This document shows, piece after piece, positions 56,304-64,000 of a DNA stretch of 64,000 bases. A model generated the notes under the pieces. That model saw only the letters and a program-made list of their open reading frames with translations, had not been told where the DNA came from and did no database searches. The stretch spans positions 62,001 to 126,000 of the forward strand of contig CAZSGE010000004.1 in assembly GCA_964606325.1 (NCBI GenBank). The letters are read 5' to 3'. The translations under genes and the position numbers were made by a program. Origin of the DNA: Berkiella sp964606325 (GTDB lineage Bacteria; Pseudomonadota; Gammaproteobacteria; Berkiellales; Berkiellaceae). Within the stretch, counting starts at the first letter, position 1. Every line of letters begins with the position of its first letter.

Positions 56304-56606
56304 TTAACCTTCAAACTCTGCAAAATTAATTTGATGACCTTGCGCTAAAGTGACATACGCTTTTTTCTTTCTTTTAGCGCGACCTTCGGTTGCGCCAAAT
56401 TTAACAAAGCTACGACCTTTAACTAATGTGCGCACGGACGCTACTTTAACTCCTGGGAAGAAAGCTTCAACAGCCTTTTTAATTTCATCTTTTGAAGCTT
56501 TAGGATTCACCCAAAATGCGACTGAGTTTTCACGTTCGCCTGAGCGAGCCGCTTTTTCTGAAACAATAGGTGCTACTAAAATATTTGCTAATGAAAACAT
56601 TTTCAT
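56304..56606 (-). CDS. rplW: 50S ribosomal protein L23
   Basis: The 100-residue exit-site protein serves as the docking point for trigger factor and SRP. Blocks ILVAPIVSEKAARSGERENSVAFWVNPKASKDEIKKAVE and RTLVKGRSFVKFGATEGRAKRKKKAYVTL identify it. The ATG overlaps the rplD stop by 4 bases. It lies 5 bases upstream of rplB. Confidence 0.97.
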   Translation of the reverse strand: MKMFSLANILVAPIVSEKAARSGERENSVAFWVNPKASKDEIKKAVEAFFPGVKVASVRTLVKGRSFVKFGATEGRAKRKKKAYVTLAQGHQINFAEFEG

Positions 56607-57214
56607 CCGAGCACCTCTTCTAGCTTTCTTAATGCATCAACCGTCATAAGTACATTAGTATATTTCAACAACTGTACTGGATTTACTGAGGTTGCTTCTT
56701 TAATGGCTACATTAGGAATATTGCGTGAAGAAAGATAAAGATTCTCATCAATCTCTTTCACAACAATTAAAACCTTTTCTAAATTCATGGATTTGAGCTT
56801 AGCAACCAGTGGCTTTGTCTTTGGTTCATCCAAAACAAAATCATTAACCACTTGTAGACGATTTTGACGAATTAACTCTGACAAAATTGAGCTCATTGCA
56901 CCACGATACATTTTCTTATTAACTTTTTGGCTAAAATCACGTGGGCGTGCAGCAAAAATCTGACCACCTGAGCGCCATAATGGGCTTCGAATCGTTCCCG
57001 CACGGGCACGACCTGTACCTTTTTGTCGCCATGGTTTAGCACCACCGCCACGAACCTCAGCTCGTGTTTTTTGCTGTTTGGTTCCTGCGCGAGCACCTGC
57101 CTGTAATGCAACGATAACTTGATGCACGAGGGCTTCGTTGTACTCTCGGCCAAAAGCTGCTTCCGAAACATCGATATTTTTTGTACCACCATCAGTGGCT
57201 AGAGCAAGCTTCAT
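56603..57214 (-). CDS. rplD: 50S ribosomal protein L4
   Basis: The 203-residue protein has a long loop reaching the exit tunnel (ARAGTKQQKTRAEVRGGGAKPWRQKGTGRARAGTIRSPLWRSGG). In E. coli L4 autoregulates the S10 operon through the rpsJ leader. Here rpsJ directly follows fusA, leaving no long leader, so that control is probably absent. The length is normal. Confidence 0.98.
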   Translation of the reverse strand: MKLALATDGGTKNIDVSEAAFGREYNEALVHQVIVALQAGARAGTKQQKTRAEVRGGGAKPWRQKGTGRARAGTIRSPLWRSGGQIFAARPRDFSQKVNKKMYRGAMSSILSELIRQNRLQVVNDFVLDEPKTKPLVAKLKSMNLEKVLIVVKEIDENLYLSSRNIPNVAIKEATSVNPVQLLKYTNVLMTVDALRKLEEVLG

Positions 57215-57226
57215 TCTACCCTCCTT

Positions 57227-57889
57227 TTAGGCAGTCGCGTCATTAAGTACTTTGGTCTTTACAGACAACTTCACGATGACATCGCCACCGGGACAGCCTG
57301 GAATTGCACCATGTACTAATAATAACTGGCGATCTTTATCAACACGCACTACTTCAATATTTTGAATAGTGCAGCGTTTAGAACCCATATGACCGGCCAT
57401 CTTTTTACCCTTGAATACGCGACCTGGTGTTTGGTTTTGACCAATCGAACCTGGTGCACGGTGGGATCGTGAATTACCGTGGGTTGCATCTTGTGTTCTA
57501 AAATTGTAGCGCTTAATAGGACCTTGAAAACCTTTACCTTTAGAGATCCCAGCAACGTCTACACGTTGGCCAACTTCAAATCTATCAACGGTAATATCTT
57601 GGCCCACTTGAAAATCGGTGCCATCATTTTCTTCAAGGCGAAATTCCCATAAACCACGACCTGCTTCAATGCCAGCCTTTGCAAATTGTCCTGCACTAGG
57701 CTTATTCACGCGTGAAGCACGACGGTTTCCGGTGGTAATTTGAATCGCAGCATAACCTTCTTTGTCTTGTGTCTTAACTTGAGTAATGCGATTAGGCAAT
57801 ACTTCAATCACCGTAACCGGGATACTTGTCCCAGTCTCAGTGAATACACGAGACATTCCTAATTTTCGACCAATCAAACCAATAGCCAT
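57227..57889 (-). CDS. rplC: 50S ribosomal protein L3
   Basis: The 220-residue early-assembly protein reaches the peptidyl transferase centre. It starts MAIGLIGRKLGMSRVF at ATG 57889; the frame is open eight codons further but those are unconserved. The central block FQGPIKRYNFRTQDATHGNSRSHRAPGSIGQNQTPGRVFKGKKMAGHMG contains the Gln methylated by PrmB in E. coli. It lies 36 bases downstream of rpsJ. Confidence 0.98.
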   Translation of the reverse strand: MAIGLIGRKLGMSRVFTETGTSIPVTVIEVLPNRITQVKTQDKEGYAAIQITTGNRRASRVNKPSAGQFAKAGIEAGRGLWEFRLEENDGTDFQVGQDITVDRFEVGQRVDVAGISKGKGFQGPIKRYNFRTQDATHGNSRSHRAPGSIGQNQTPGRVFKGKKMAGHMGSKRCTIQNIEVVRVDKDRQLLLVHGAIPGCPGGDVIVKLSVKTKVLNDATA

Positions 57890-57925
57890 TTTCTTCTCCA
57901 AAAACTCATTCACCTGTTAACAGGC

Positions 57926-58246
57926 CTAGCTAACTGCAATCTGTACGTCTACACCAGCGGCAAGATCAAGTTTCATCAAGGCATCTACGGTTTTATCCGT
58001 AGGTTCAGCAATAATGACAAGACGATTATGCGTGCGGATCTCGTATTGATCTCTGGCACCACTGTCAATGTGTGGTGACACTAAAATGGTAAATCTTTCT
58101 TTATGGGTTGGCATAGGAACAGGGCCTCTCACTTGTGCACCTGTTCTTTTAGCGGTCTCCACAATTTCTTTCGCTGATTTATCAATCAGCTTATGATCAA
58201 ACGCTTTTAAGCGAATGCGTATAATTTGACTTTTCATTGTTGACAT
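57926..58246 (-). CDS. rpsJ: 30S ribosomal protein S10 / NusE
   Basis: The 106-residue protein is both a head protein of the small subunit and NusE, the partner of NusB in antitermination. Blocks IRIRLKAFDHKLIDKSAKEIVETAKRTGAQVRGPVPMPT and HIDSGARDQYEIRTHNRL identify it. It starts 5 bases after the fusA stop, with no tuf gene and no S10 leader between them, so it is transcribed as part of the str operon. Confidence 0.98.
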   Translation of the reverse strand: MSTMKSQIIRIRLKAFDHKLIDKSAKEIVETAKRTGAQVRGPVPMPTHKERFTILVSPHIDSGARDQYEIRTHNRLVIIAEPTDKTVDALMKLDLAAGVDVQIAVS

Positions 58247-58251
58247 TGCAT

Positions 58252-60354
58252 TTATCCCCGCTGCTTACTCACCACTTGCTCAGCAACATTGTTAGGTGCT
58301 TCAGCATATTTTGTAAATTCCATCGTATAAGTAGCTCGCCCTTGCGACATCGAACGTAACGCTGTGGCATAACCAAACATTTCTGACAAAGGTACTAAGG
58401 CAGAAACAGTTTTGCCCGCTGGCGTTTCATCCATGCCTTGAAGAATACCGCGACGACGATTTAAATCGCCCATTACATCGCCCATGTAATCTTCTGGCGT
58501 AACTACTTCAACACTCATGATAGGTTCAAGTAATTTTGGCTTAGCTTTAAGAGCACCTTCTTTAAAGGCCATTGAGCCTGCAATTTTGAATGCCATTTCA
58601 CTGGAGTCTACATCATGGAAAGAACCATCAAATAAGGTTGCTTTCACATCAACGACTGGGAAGCCAGCGATAACACCATTTTGCATTTGTTCAACAATAC
58701 CTTTGCTGACAGCCGGAATATATTCCTTAGGAATTGCTCCGCCCTTAATTTCATCAACAAATTCGAAACCAGTACCTGGCTCTTTAGGTTCTAAGCGAAT
58801 CCAAACGTGTCCGTATTGACCACGACCACCTGACTGACGAACAAACTTACCTTCCTGCTCAACTTGAGCAGTAATGCTTTCACGATAGTTAACCTGTGGG
58901 CTACCTACGTTTGCTTCAACAGAAAATTCACGCTTCATACGATCAACGAGAATTTCTAAATGAAGCTCGCCCTGACCAGCCAAAATGGTTTGACCTGATT
59001 CTTCATCAGTGAAAACACGCATTGAAGGGTCTTCTTTTGATAAACGACTTAGCGCGATACCCATTTTCTCTTGGTCGGCCTTTGTTTTTGGCTCAATCGC
59101 AACAGAGATAACAGGCTCTGGGAAAATCATCTTTTCTAAAATGATTGGCTTTTCTATATCGCACAAGGTATCACCTGTTGTGGTATTTTTCAGACCAACC
59201 ACTGCGGCAATATCACCTGCTCGTACTTCTTTAATTTCAACACGATCATTAGCATGCATTTGTAAAATACGACCAAAACGTTCTTTTTTGTCTTTAATCG
59301 TATTTAAGACGGTGGTGCCTGCTTCCAAAGTGCCTGAATAAACACGGAAGAAGGTCAAGGTACCGACATAAGGATCGTTCAAAATCTTAAATGCTAACGC
59401 TGAGAATGGTGCATCATCTGCAGCTTTTCGAGAAATTTCTTTCTTGGAATGATCATCTTCGACACCAGTGACGTCTGGCACGTCATCAGGAGCTGGCAAG
59501 AAGTAAACCACCGCATCCAATACTGCTTGCACGCCTTTGTTCTTAAATGCAGAACCGCAAAGGACAGGCACAATTTCATTTTTAATGGTTCTGATACGAA
59601 GACCTTGGCGAATTTCATCTTCTGATAATTCACCTTGTTCTAAGTATTTTTCCATCAATTCTTCAGTCGCTTCAGCTGCAGCTTCCACCATTTCTTCATG
59701 TAATTTTTGGCAGGTATCTTTAATATCAGCTGGAATATCTTGATATTCAAAGCGTGTACCTTGGGTCGCATCGTCCCAAGCAATTGCTTTCATTCTGATA
59801 AGATCAACAACGCCTTGGTATTTTTCTTCAGCACCAATGTTCATTTGAATTGGAACTGCTTTTGCACCTAAACGTTCTCTGATTTGCTTAACAACACGCA
59901 GGTAATTTGCACCCGCTCTGTCCATTTTGTTAACAAACGCAAGTCTGGGCACACGGTATTTATTCGCTTGGCGCCAAACGGTTTCAGATTGTGGCTCAAC
60001 GCCACTTACTGCGCAAAATACGCCCACAGCACCGTCAAGTACACGCAAGGAACGTTCAACTTCGATAGTAAAGTCTACGTGGCCTGGGGTATCAATGATG
60101 TTAATGCGATGCTCTTCCATCGACGAATCCATGCCTTTCCAAAAGCAGGTTGTCGCAGCGGAAGTAATGGTGATGCCTCTTTCTTGTTCTTGTTCCATGT
60201 AATCCATGACAGCAGCGCCGTCATGCACTTCACCAATTTTGTGCGAAACACCGGTATAGAACAAAATCCGTTCCGTTGCTGTCGTTTTGCCCGCATCAAT
60301 GTGTGCCATGATGCCGATATTACGAACTCTATGAAGGGGGGTTGTACGTGACAC
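58252..60354 (-). CDS. fusA: Elongation factor G
   Basis: The 700-residue translocase GTPase has G1 AHIDAGKTT, the switch region RGITITSAATT, G3 DTPGHVDF and G4 NKMDRAGA. It has the domain IV motif in GGRGQYGHVWI and domain V at the end. The length is normal. It lies 18 bases after rpsG and directly precedes rpsJ; the tuf gene that usually follows fusA is missing here. Confidence 0.98.
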   Translation of the reverse strand: MSRTTPLHRVRNIGIMAHIDAGKTTATERILFYTGVSHKIGEVHDGAAVMDYMEQEQERGITITSAATTCFWKGMDSSMEEHRINIIDTPGHVDFTIEVERSLRVLDGAVGVFCAVSGVEPQSETVWRQANKYRVPRLAFVNKMDRAGANYLRVVKQIRERLGAKAVPIQMNIGAEEKYQGVVDLIRMKAIAWDDATQGTRFEYQDIPADIKDTCQKLHEEMVEAAAEATEELMEKYLEQGELSEDEIRQGLRIRTIKNEIVPVLCGSAFKNKGVQAVLDAVVYFLPAPDDVPDVTGVEDDHSKKEISRKAADDAPFSALAFKILNDPYVGTLTFFRVYSGTLEAGTTVLNTIKDKKERFGRILQMHANDRVEIKEVRAGDIAAVVGLKNTTTGDTLCDIEKPIILEKMIFPEPVISVAIEPKTKADQEKMGIALSRLSKEDPSMRVFTDEESGQTILAGQGELHLEILVDRMKREFSVEANVGSPQVNYRESITAQVEQEGKFVRQSGGRGQYGHVWIRLEPKEPGTGFEFVDEIKGGAIPKEYIPAVSKGIVEQMQNGVIAGFPVVDVKATLFDGSFHDVDSSEMAFKIAGSMAFKEGALKAKPKLLEPIMSVEVVTPEDYMGDVMGDLNRRRGILQGMDETPAGKTVSALVPLSEMFGYATALRSMSQGRATYTMEFTKYAEAPNNVAEQVVSKQRG

Positions 60355-60372
60355 GTCTGATTGCTCCCGGTC

Positions 60373-60861
60373 TTACCAACGAAAATGAGAAAATGCTTTA
60401 TTAGCTTCTGCCATACGGTGAACATCTTCACGCTTCTTAACCGCACCACCTTTACCGCGACCACCGCCTTCTTCATCAGCAGCGTCAGCAATTTCAGCAG
60501 CAAGGCGCAATACCATGCCTTTTTCACTTCTTTTACGAGCAAATTCTACAATCCAGCGCATCGCTAAGGCTGTAGCACGTGCAGGTCTAACTTCGACGGG
60601 GATTTGGTAAGTAGCACCACCCACACGACGAGATTTAACTTCTACCGTTGGACGAACATTGTCCATGGCTCGTTTAAAGGTTTCGATAGGATCTTTGTTG
60701 CTTCTTTGACGAATCATGTCAAAAGCGCCATAGACGCTTTGCTCTGCAATCGACTTTTTGCCATCTTGCATCAAATGATTAATAAATTTAGCAACCAACT
60801 CACTTCCATGAATTGGATCTGGTAATGTTCTACGCTTTGCGACGACTCTTCTTCTTGGCAT
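60373..60861 (-). CDS. rpsG: 30S ribosomal protein S7
   Basis: The 162-residue head-assembly initiator starts MPRRRVVAKRRTLPDPIHGSELVAKFINHLM in outline and includes the conserved beta-hairpin VEVKSRRVGGATYQIPVEVRP. It is slightly longer than usual (156) because of an internal Gly/Lys-rich stretch GGGRGKGGAVKK near the C-terminus. In E. coli S7 represses the str operon. Confidence 0.97.
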   Translation of the reverse strand: MPRRRVVAKRRTLPDPIHGSELVAKFINHLMQDGKKSIAEQSVYGAFDMIRQRSNKDPIETFKRAMDNVRPTVEVKSRRVGGATYQIPVEVRPARATALAMRWIVEFARKRSEKGMVLRLAAEIADAADEEGGGRGKGGAVKKREDVHRMAEANKAFSHFRW

Positions 60862-60883
60862 GTCTATATTCCTACAAGATTAA

Positions 60884-61264
60884 TTAAGCAGCTGCCTTGG
60901 GGCGCTTGGTACCGTATTTAGAACGACCTTGCTTACGGTTATTTACACCGGAGGTATCTAAGCTACCTCTTACAACGTGGTAACGAACACCTGGTAAGTC
61001 TTTTACACGACCGCCGCGAATAAGAACGACAGAGTGTTCTTGTAAATTATGCCCTTCACCACCGATGTAGGCAGTGACTTCATAGCCATTGGTTAGCTTA
61101 ACCCGGCATACTTTACGCAAAGCGGAGTTTGGCTTTTTAGGCGTTACGGTATAAACCCGGGTACAAACGCCACGACGCAATGGACATGACATCAATGCAG
61201 GGCTTTTTGATTTTTTCTTTACCGAATGACGTCCTTTTCGGACTAGCTGATTAACCGTTGCCAT
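60884..61264 (-). CDS. rpsL: 30S ribosomal protein S12
   Basis: The 126-residue decoding-centre protein starts MATVNQLVRKGRHSVKKKSKSPAL in outline. The streptomycin-relevant loop TPKKPNSALRKV has the wild-type Lys, and the second loop GGRVKDLPGVRYHVVRG is standard, so no resistance substitution is seen. It is first in the str operon; the gap to rpoC upstream is about 270 bp. Confidence 0.98.
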   Translation of the reverse strand: MATVNQLVRKGRHSVKKKSKSPALMSCPLRRGVCTRVYTVTPKKPNSALRKVCRVKLTNGYEVTAYIGGEGHNLQEHSVVLIRGGRVKDLPGVRYHVVRGSLDTSGVNNRKQGRSKYGTKRPKAAA

Positions 61265-61536
61265 TTTAGTAAGGAACTCCTTAACAATTTAGCTATTTTG
61301 CTTATAAATAAGGGCGAAAGCATCTGCGCACCCTAATGTAGGGATGCGAGATGCTAAAGTCATTACGACACTATGTCAAGTATCGATTTTGTAGAGTTAC
61401 CGTTTTGCCCACTATGTAACTCGTTTTTCTTATAAACTTCTTGTCTCTCATATCCCTATCGGGATAAGCCTAGCGCAAGCTTTTAGTGCTTTTGCTAACC
61501 CCCTCCCTTTCGGGAGAGGGGAACAGAGGAAGTTAG
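61265..61536 (-). promoter_or_regulatory. rpoC-rpsL intergenic region with hairpins
   Basis: This 272-bp gap holds the end of the rpoBC transcript and presumably the str promoter. Hairpins are seen at 61499-61521 (ctccc-tttc-gggag with outer C4/G4) and 61451-61466 (tatccc/gggata). Neither is followed by a T-run, so terminator assignment is tentative. AAGGAG precedes the rpsL ATG at good spacing. Confidence 0.45.
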
Positions 61537-64000
61537 CTATGAAGCTGAGATGTTAAGTGCTTCACTCAACGCTTGCTCTACTTCACTGGCTGTTATTGTG
61601 CCTTTCTGACCATCTTTAACGCCTCTTAAGAGTGCTTGTTGAGCACGACGTCTTTGAAGATGGCTGGCTAACCCAGTACCTGCTGGAATAAGTCGGCCAA
61701 CAATAACGTTTTCTTTGAGTCCGCGCAACTCATCTTTTTTACCGCTAACGGCTGCTTCAGTCAGAACACGTGTTGTTTCTTGGAAAGAAGCCGCAGAAAT
61801 AAAGGATTCTGTTGCGAGGGAAGCTTTTGTGATCCCCAGTAACATTGGCTCAAGTCTTGCTGACATCTTATTCTGAGCAGTCATTTCTTTATTGACATCG
61901 TTTACACGATACACTTCAACCTGCTCACCTTTGAGGAAGCGGGTATCGCCTGGATCAGAAACAATGGCCTTGCGTAACATCTGACGAACAATCACTTCGA
62001 TGTGTTTATCGTTGATGTTTACGCCTTGGAGACGGTAAACGTCCTGAACTTCGTTAACGATATAGTTCGCCAGAGCGCCTACACCCAACAAACGCAGAAT
62101 ATCATGAGGATTGGCAGGACCATCGGCGATCACCTCACCACGCTCCACATACTCACCCTCAAAGACACCAACATGGCGCCATTTAGGAATAAGCTCTTCA
62201 TGCACATCGCCGCCTTCTTGTGGTGTAATCACCAGACGTCGTTTACCTTTGGTTTCTTTACCAAAACTCACAATACCGGAGATCTCAGCCAAAATAGCAG
62301 GCTCTTTTGGTTTGCGAGCTTCAAACAGATCCGCTACGCGTGGCAAACCACCGGTGATGTCACGTGTCTTAGACGTTTCTTGCGGAATACGTGCTAGTAC
62401 GTCACCCACTTTAATTTGCTGACCATCTTCTACGTTGGCAATCGCGTTGGCTGAAAGGAAGTAATGCGCGGGTAAACTGGTACCAGCTAAGCATAAATCT
62501 TCGCCTTTCTCGTCAACCAATTTCAACATTGGACGCAACTCTTTGCCTGAGCTTGAGCGATATTGTTTTGCATCAGAAATTACAATGCTGGATAAACCAG
62601 TCACTTCATCTGTTTGGCGGTGCATGGTAACACCGTCAATCATATCAACGAAGTTAATGAAACCCGCTACTTCAGTGATGATAGGATGGGTATGTGGATC
62701 CCAGTTTGCCACAGTTTGTCCAGCTTGAACTGTGTCGCCTTCGCCGATGGTTAATACGGCACCATATGGCAGTTTATAGCGTTCACGATCACGACCATGT
62801 ACGTCGATAATGGATAATTCACCCGAGCGCGATACTGTGACGTAGTTGCCGCTATCATTTTTAATAATCTTGATGTTGTGCAACTTGACGCGACCTTGAG
62901 ATTTCACCATCACGCTATTTTCGGCGGTTGCTCTACTTGCAGCACCCCCGATATGGAAGGTACGCATGGTGAGCTGTGTGCCTGGTTCACCGATAGACTG
63001 AGCTGCAATCACACCAACCGCTTCACCGATATTCACCAAATGACCTCGCGCTAAGTCGCGGCCATAACACATAGCGCAGATACCATGGCGTGATTCACAG
63101 GTGATAGGTGAGCGAACCATAATCCTATCAACGGTATTCTCTTCAAGAATTTCAACCCAGCGTTCATCCAACAGTGTGCCAACAGGAGCCAACACTTCAT
63201 CCGTGCCAGGCTTCATCACGTTAGCGGCAACTGTACGACCTAATACGCGCTCACTCAAAGGTTCAACCACATCACCACCTTCAATGTGTGGCATCATGGG
63301 AAGACCTTCTGTGGTTCCGCAATCAACATCGGTAACAACCACGTCTTGCGCAACGTCAACTAAACGTCTTGTTAGGTAACCTGAGTTTGCTGTTTTTAGC
63401 GCGGTATCGGCCAAACCTTTACGCGCACCGTGAGTAGAAATAAAGTACTGTAATACGTTCAAACCTTCACGGAAATTCGCCGTAATCGGCGTTTCAATAA
63501 TCGAACCGTCTGGTTTTGCCATCAAGCCCCGCATCCCAGCCAACTGTCTTATCTGAGCAGGTGAGCCTCGCGCACCAGAGTCAGCCATCATATACACTGA
63601 GTTAAAGGATTCTTGTGAAACCTCTTCACCTTTGGCATTGATAACTTTTTCGGTAGAAAGTTGATCCATCATCGCTTTAGCAACTTGGTCGTTAGCACGG
63701 GACCAAATATCGATTACTTTATTGTATCGTTCACCATGGGTTACTAAGCCTGATCCATACTGAGATTCAATTTCTTTTACTTCATCTTCGGCTCTATCAA
63801 CAATAGAGCTCTTCAATTTTGGAATAACCAAGTCATCGATACCGATGGAGCAACCAGAAATCGTTGCATATCTGAACCCAAAGTACATTAATTGATCGGC
63901 AAAAATAACCGTTTCTTTTAATCCTACTTGGCGATAGCAATTGTTAATTAATCTGGAAATCGCTTTCTTTGTTAATGTTTGGTTGACCAATTGGAAAGGT
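61537..64000 (-). CDS. rpoC: RNA polymerase beta' subunit, C-terminal part (cut by window end)
   Basis: The frame is open to the window edge, so this is the C-terminal ~820 residues of a protein of about 1400. It begins with PFQLVN-type sequence before KKAISRLINNCYRQVGL. The Zn2 cluster (CESRHGICAMCYGRDLARG) and the bridge-helix/trigger-loop region (MADSGARGSPAQIRQLAGMRGLMAKPDG; SIGEPGTQLTMRTFHIGGAAS) are intact. The C-terminal EVEQALSEALN is typical. The N-terminal zinc finger and the catalytic NADFDGD motif lie outside. The start is not in this window. Confidence 0.97.
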   Translation of the reverse strand, partial: PFQLVNQTLTKKAISRLINNCYRQVGLKETVIFADQLMYFGFRYATISGCSIGIDDLVIPKLKSSIVDRAEDEVKEIESQYGSGLVTHGERYNKVIDIWSRANDQVAKAMMDQLSTEKVINAKGEEVSQESFNSVYMMADSGARGSPAQIRQLAGMRGLMAKPDGSIIETPITANFREGLNVLQYFISTHGARKGLADTALKTANSGYLTRRLVDVAQDVVVTDVDCGTTEGLPMMPHIEGGDVVEPLSERVLGRTVAANVMKPGTDEVLAPVGTLLDERWVEILEENTVDRIMVRSPITCESRHGICAMCYGRDLARGHLVNIGEAVGVIAAQSIGEPGTQLTMRTFHIGGAASRATAENSVMVKSQGRVKLHNIKIIKNDSGNYVTVSRSGELSIIDVHGRDRERYKLPYGAVLTIGEGDTVQAGQTVANWDPHTHPIITEVAGFINFVDMIDGVTMHRQTDEVTGLSSIVISDAKQYRSSSGKELRPMLKLVDEKGEDLCLAGTSLPAHYFLSANAIANVEDGQQIKVGDVLARIPQETSKTRDITGGLPRVADLFEARKPKEPAILAEISGIVSFGKETKGKRRLVITPQEGGDVHEELIPKWRHVGVFEGEYVERGEVIADGPANPHDILRLLGVGALANYIVNEVQDVYRLQGVNINDKHIEVIVRQMLRKAIVSDPGDTRFLKGEQVEVYRVNDVNKEMTAQNKMSARLEPMLLGITKASLATESFISAASFQETTRVLTEAAVSGKKDELRGLKENVIVGRLIPAGTGLASHLQRRRAQQALLRGVKDGQKGTITASEVEQALSEALNISAS

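Noticed and set aside
59884..60351. 155-codon plus-strand frame across the 5' part of fusA
   Set aside because: It is antisense to the conserved GTPase domain of EF-G with no supporting start or motif.

Overview
This window reads as the chromosome of a host-associated gammaproteobacterium in or near the Legionellales/Coxiella group. It is AT-rich. Housekeeping genes are strongly gammaproteobacterial (uvrA next to an MFS gene and ssb, nusB-ribH-ribB-ribD-nrdR-glyA, fabV, ettA). Between them lie orphan genes of the kind that encode secreted effectors in amoeba-dwelling bacteria: eukaryotic-like protein kinases, ankyrin-repeat proteins, long coiled coils and small acidic proteins. The taxonomic placement is inference from gene content. 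I see no tRNA, rRNA, CRISPR array or intact insertion sequence.

Layout. 1-8.7 kb: an octapeptide-repeat ORF, a small membrane protein, a secreted histidine acid phosphatase, a pyruvate-oxidase-like ThDP enzyme, a kinase-like protein, a beta-carbonic anhydrase, a Tyr/Asn/Gly-rich lipoprotein, an orphan and a 674-residue coiled coil. 8.9-14.8 kb: a glycine-zipper lipoprotein, a peptide deformylase homologue that has lost its metal ligands and gained a His-rich tail (its 3' end is tandemly duplicated), a universal stress protein, a hotdog-fold protein, an SDR-methyltransferase pair, a Pro/His-rich protein and fabV. 14.8-18.4 kb: three proteins with ankyrin-like segments. 18.5-24.7 kb: nusB, ribH, ribB, ribD, nrdR and glyA on the minus strand, and ettA divergent. 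24.9-33.9 kb: orphans, a hybrid histidine kinase, radA, an S/T-P-x-K-rich protein, a PlsC-like acyltransferase and a DUF1249 protein.

34.0-37.3 kb is an accessory patch. It holds two tandem double-glycine-leader peptides, 3' remnants of yjdF and hipA, an AbiEi/AbiEii type IV toxin-antitoxin operon with two identical inverted-repeat operators, and an APH-like kinase gene cut off in its catalytic loop by a long hairpin element. 37.3-41.9 kb is ssb, an MFS transporter and uvrA. 41.9-44.3 kb holds three orphan, effector-like genes. The first encodes a 78-residue acidic protein whose N-terminus matches the eIF4E-binding site of eukaryotic 4E-T in sequence and spacing; I consider this the most interesting observation in the window.

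44.4-64 kb is one long minus-strand expression block: rpoC (cut by the window end), rpsL, rpsG, fusA, the S10, spc and alpha ribosomal operons with secY, rpmJ and rpoA, ending at rplQ. tuf is absent from its usual place between fusA and rpsJ, and ribE is absent from the riboflavin cluster. Four otherwise unrelated orphan proteins (3648, 13325, 41920 and 43612) share an N-terminal M-S-x-x-G-P motif.
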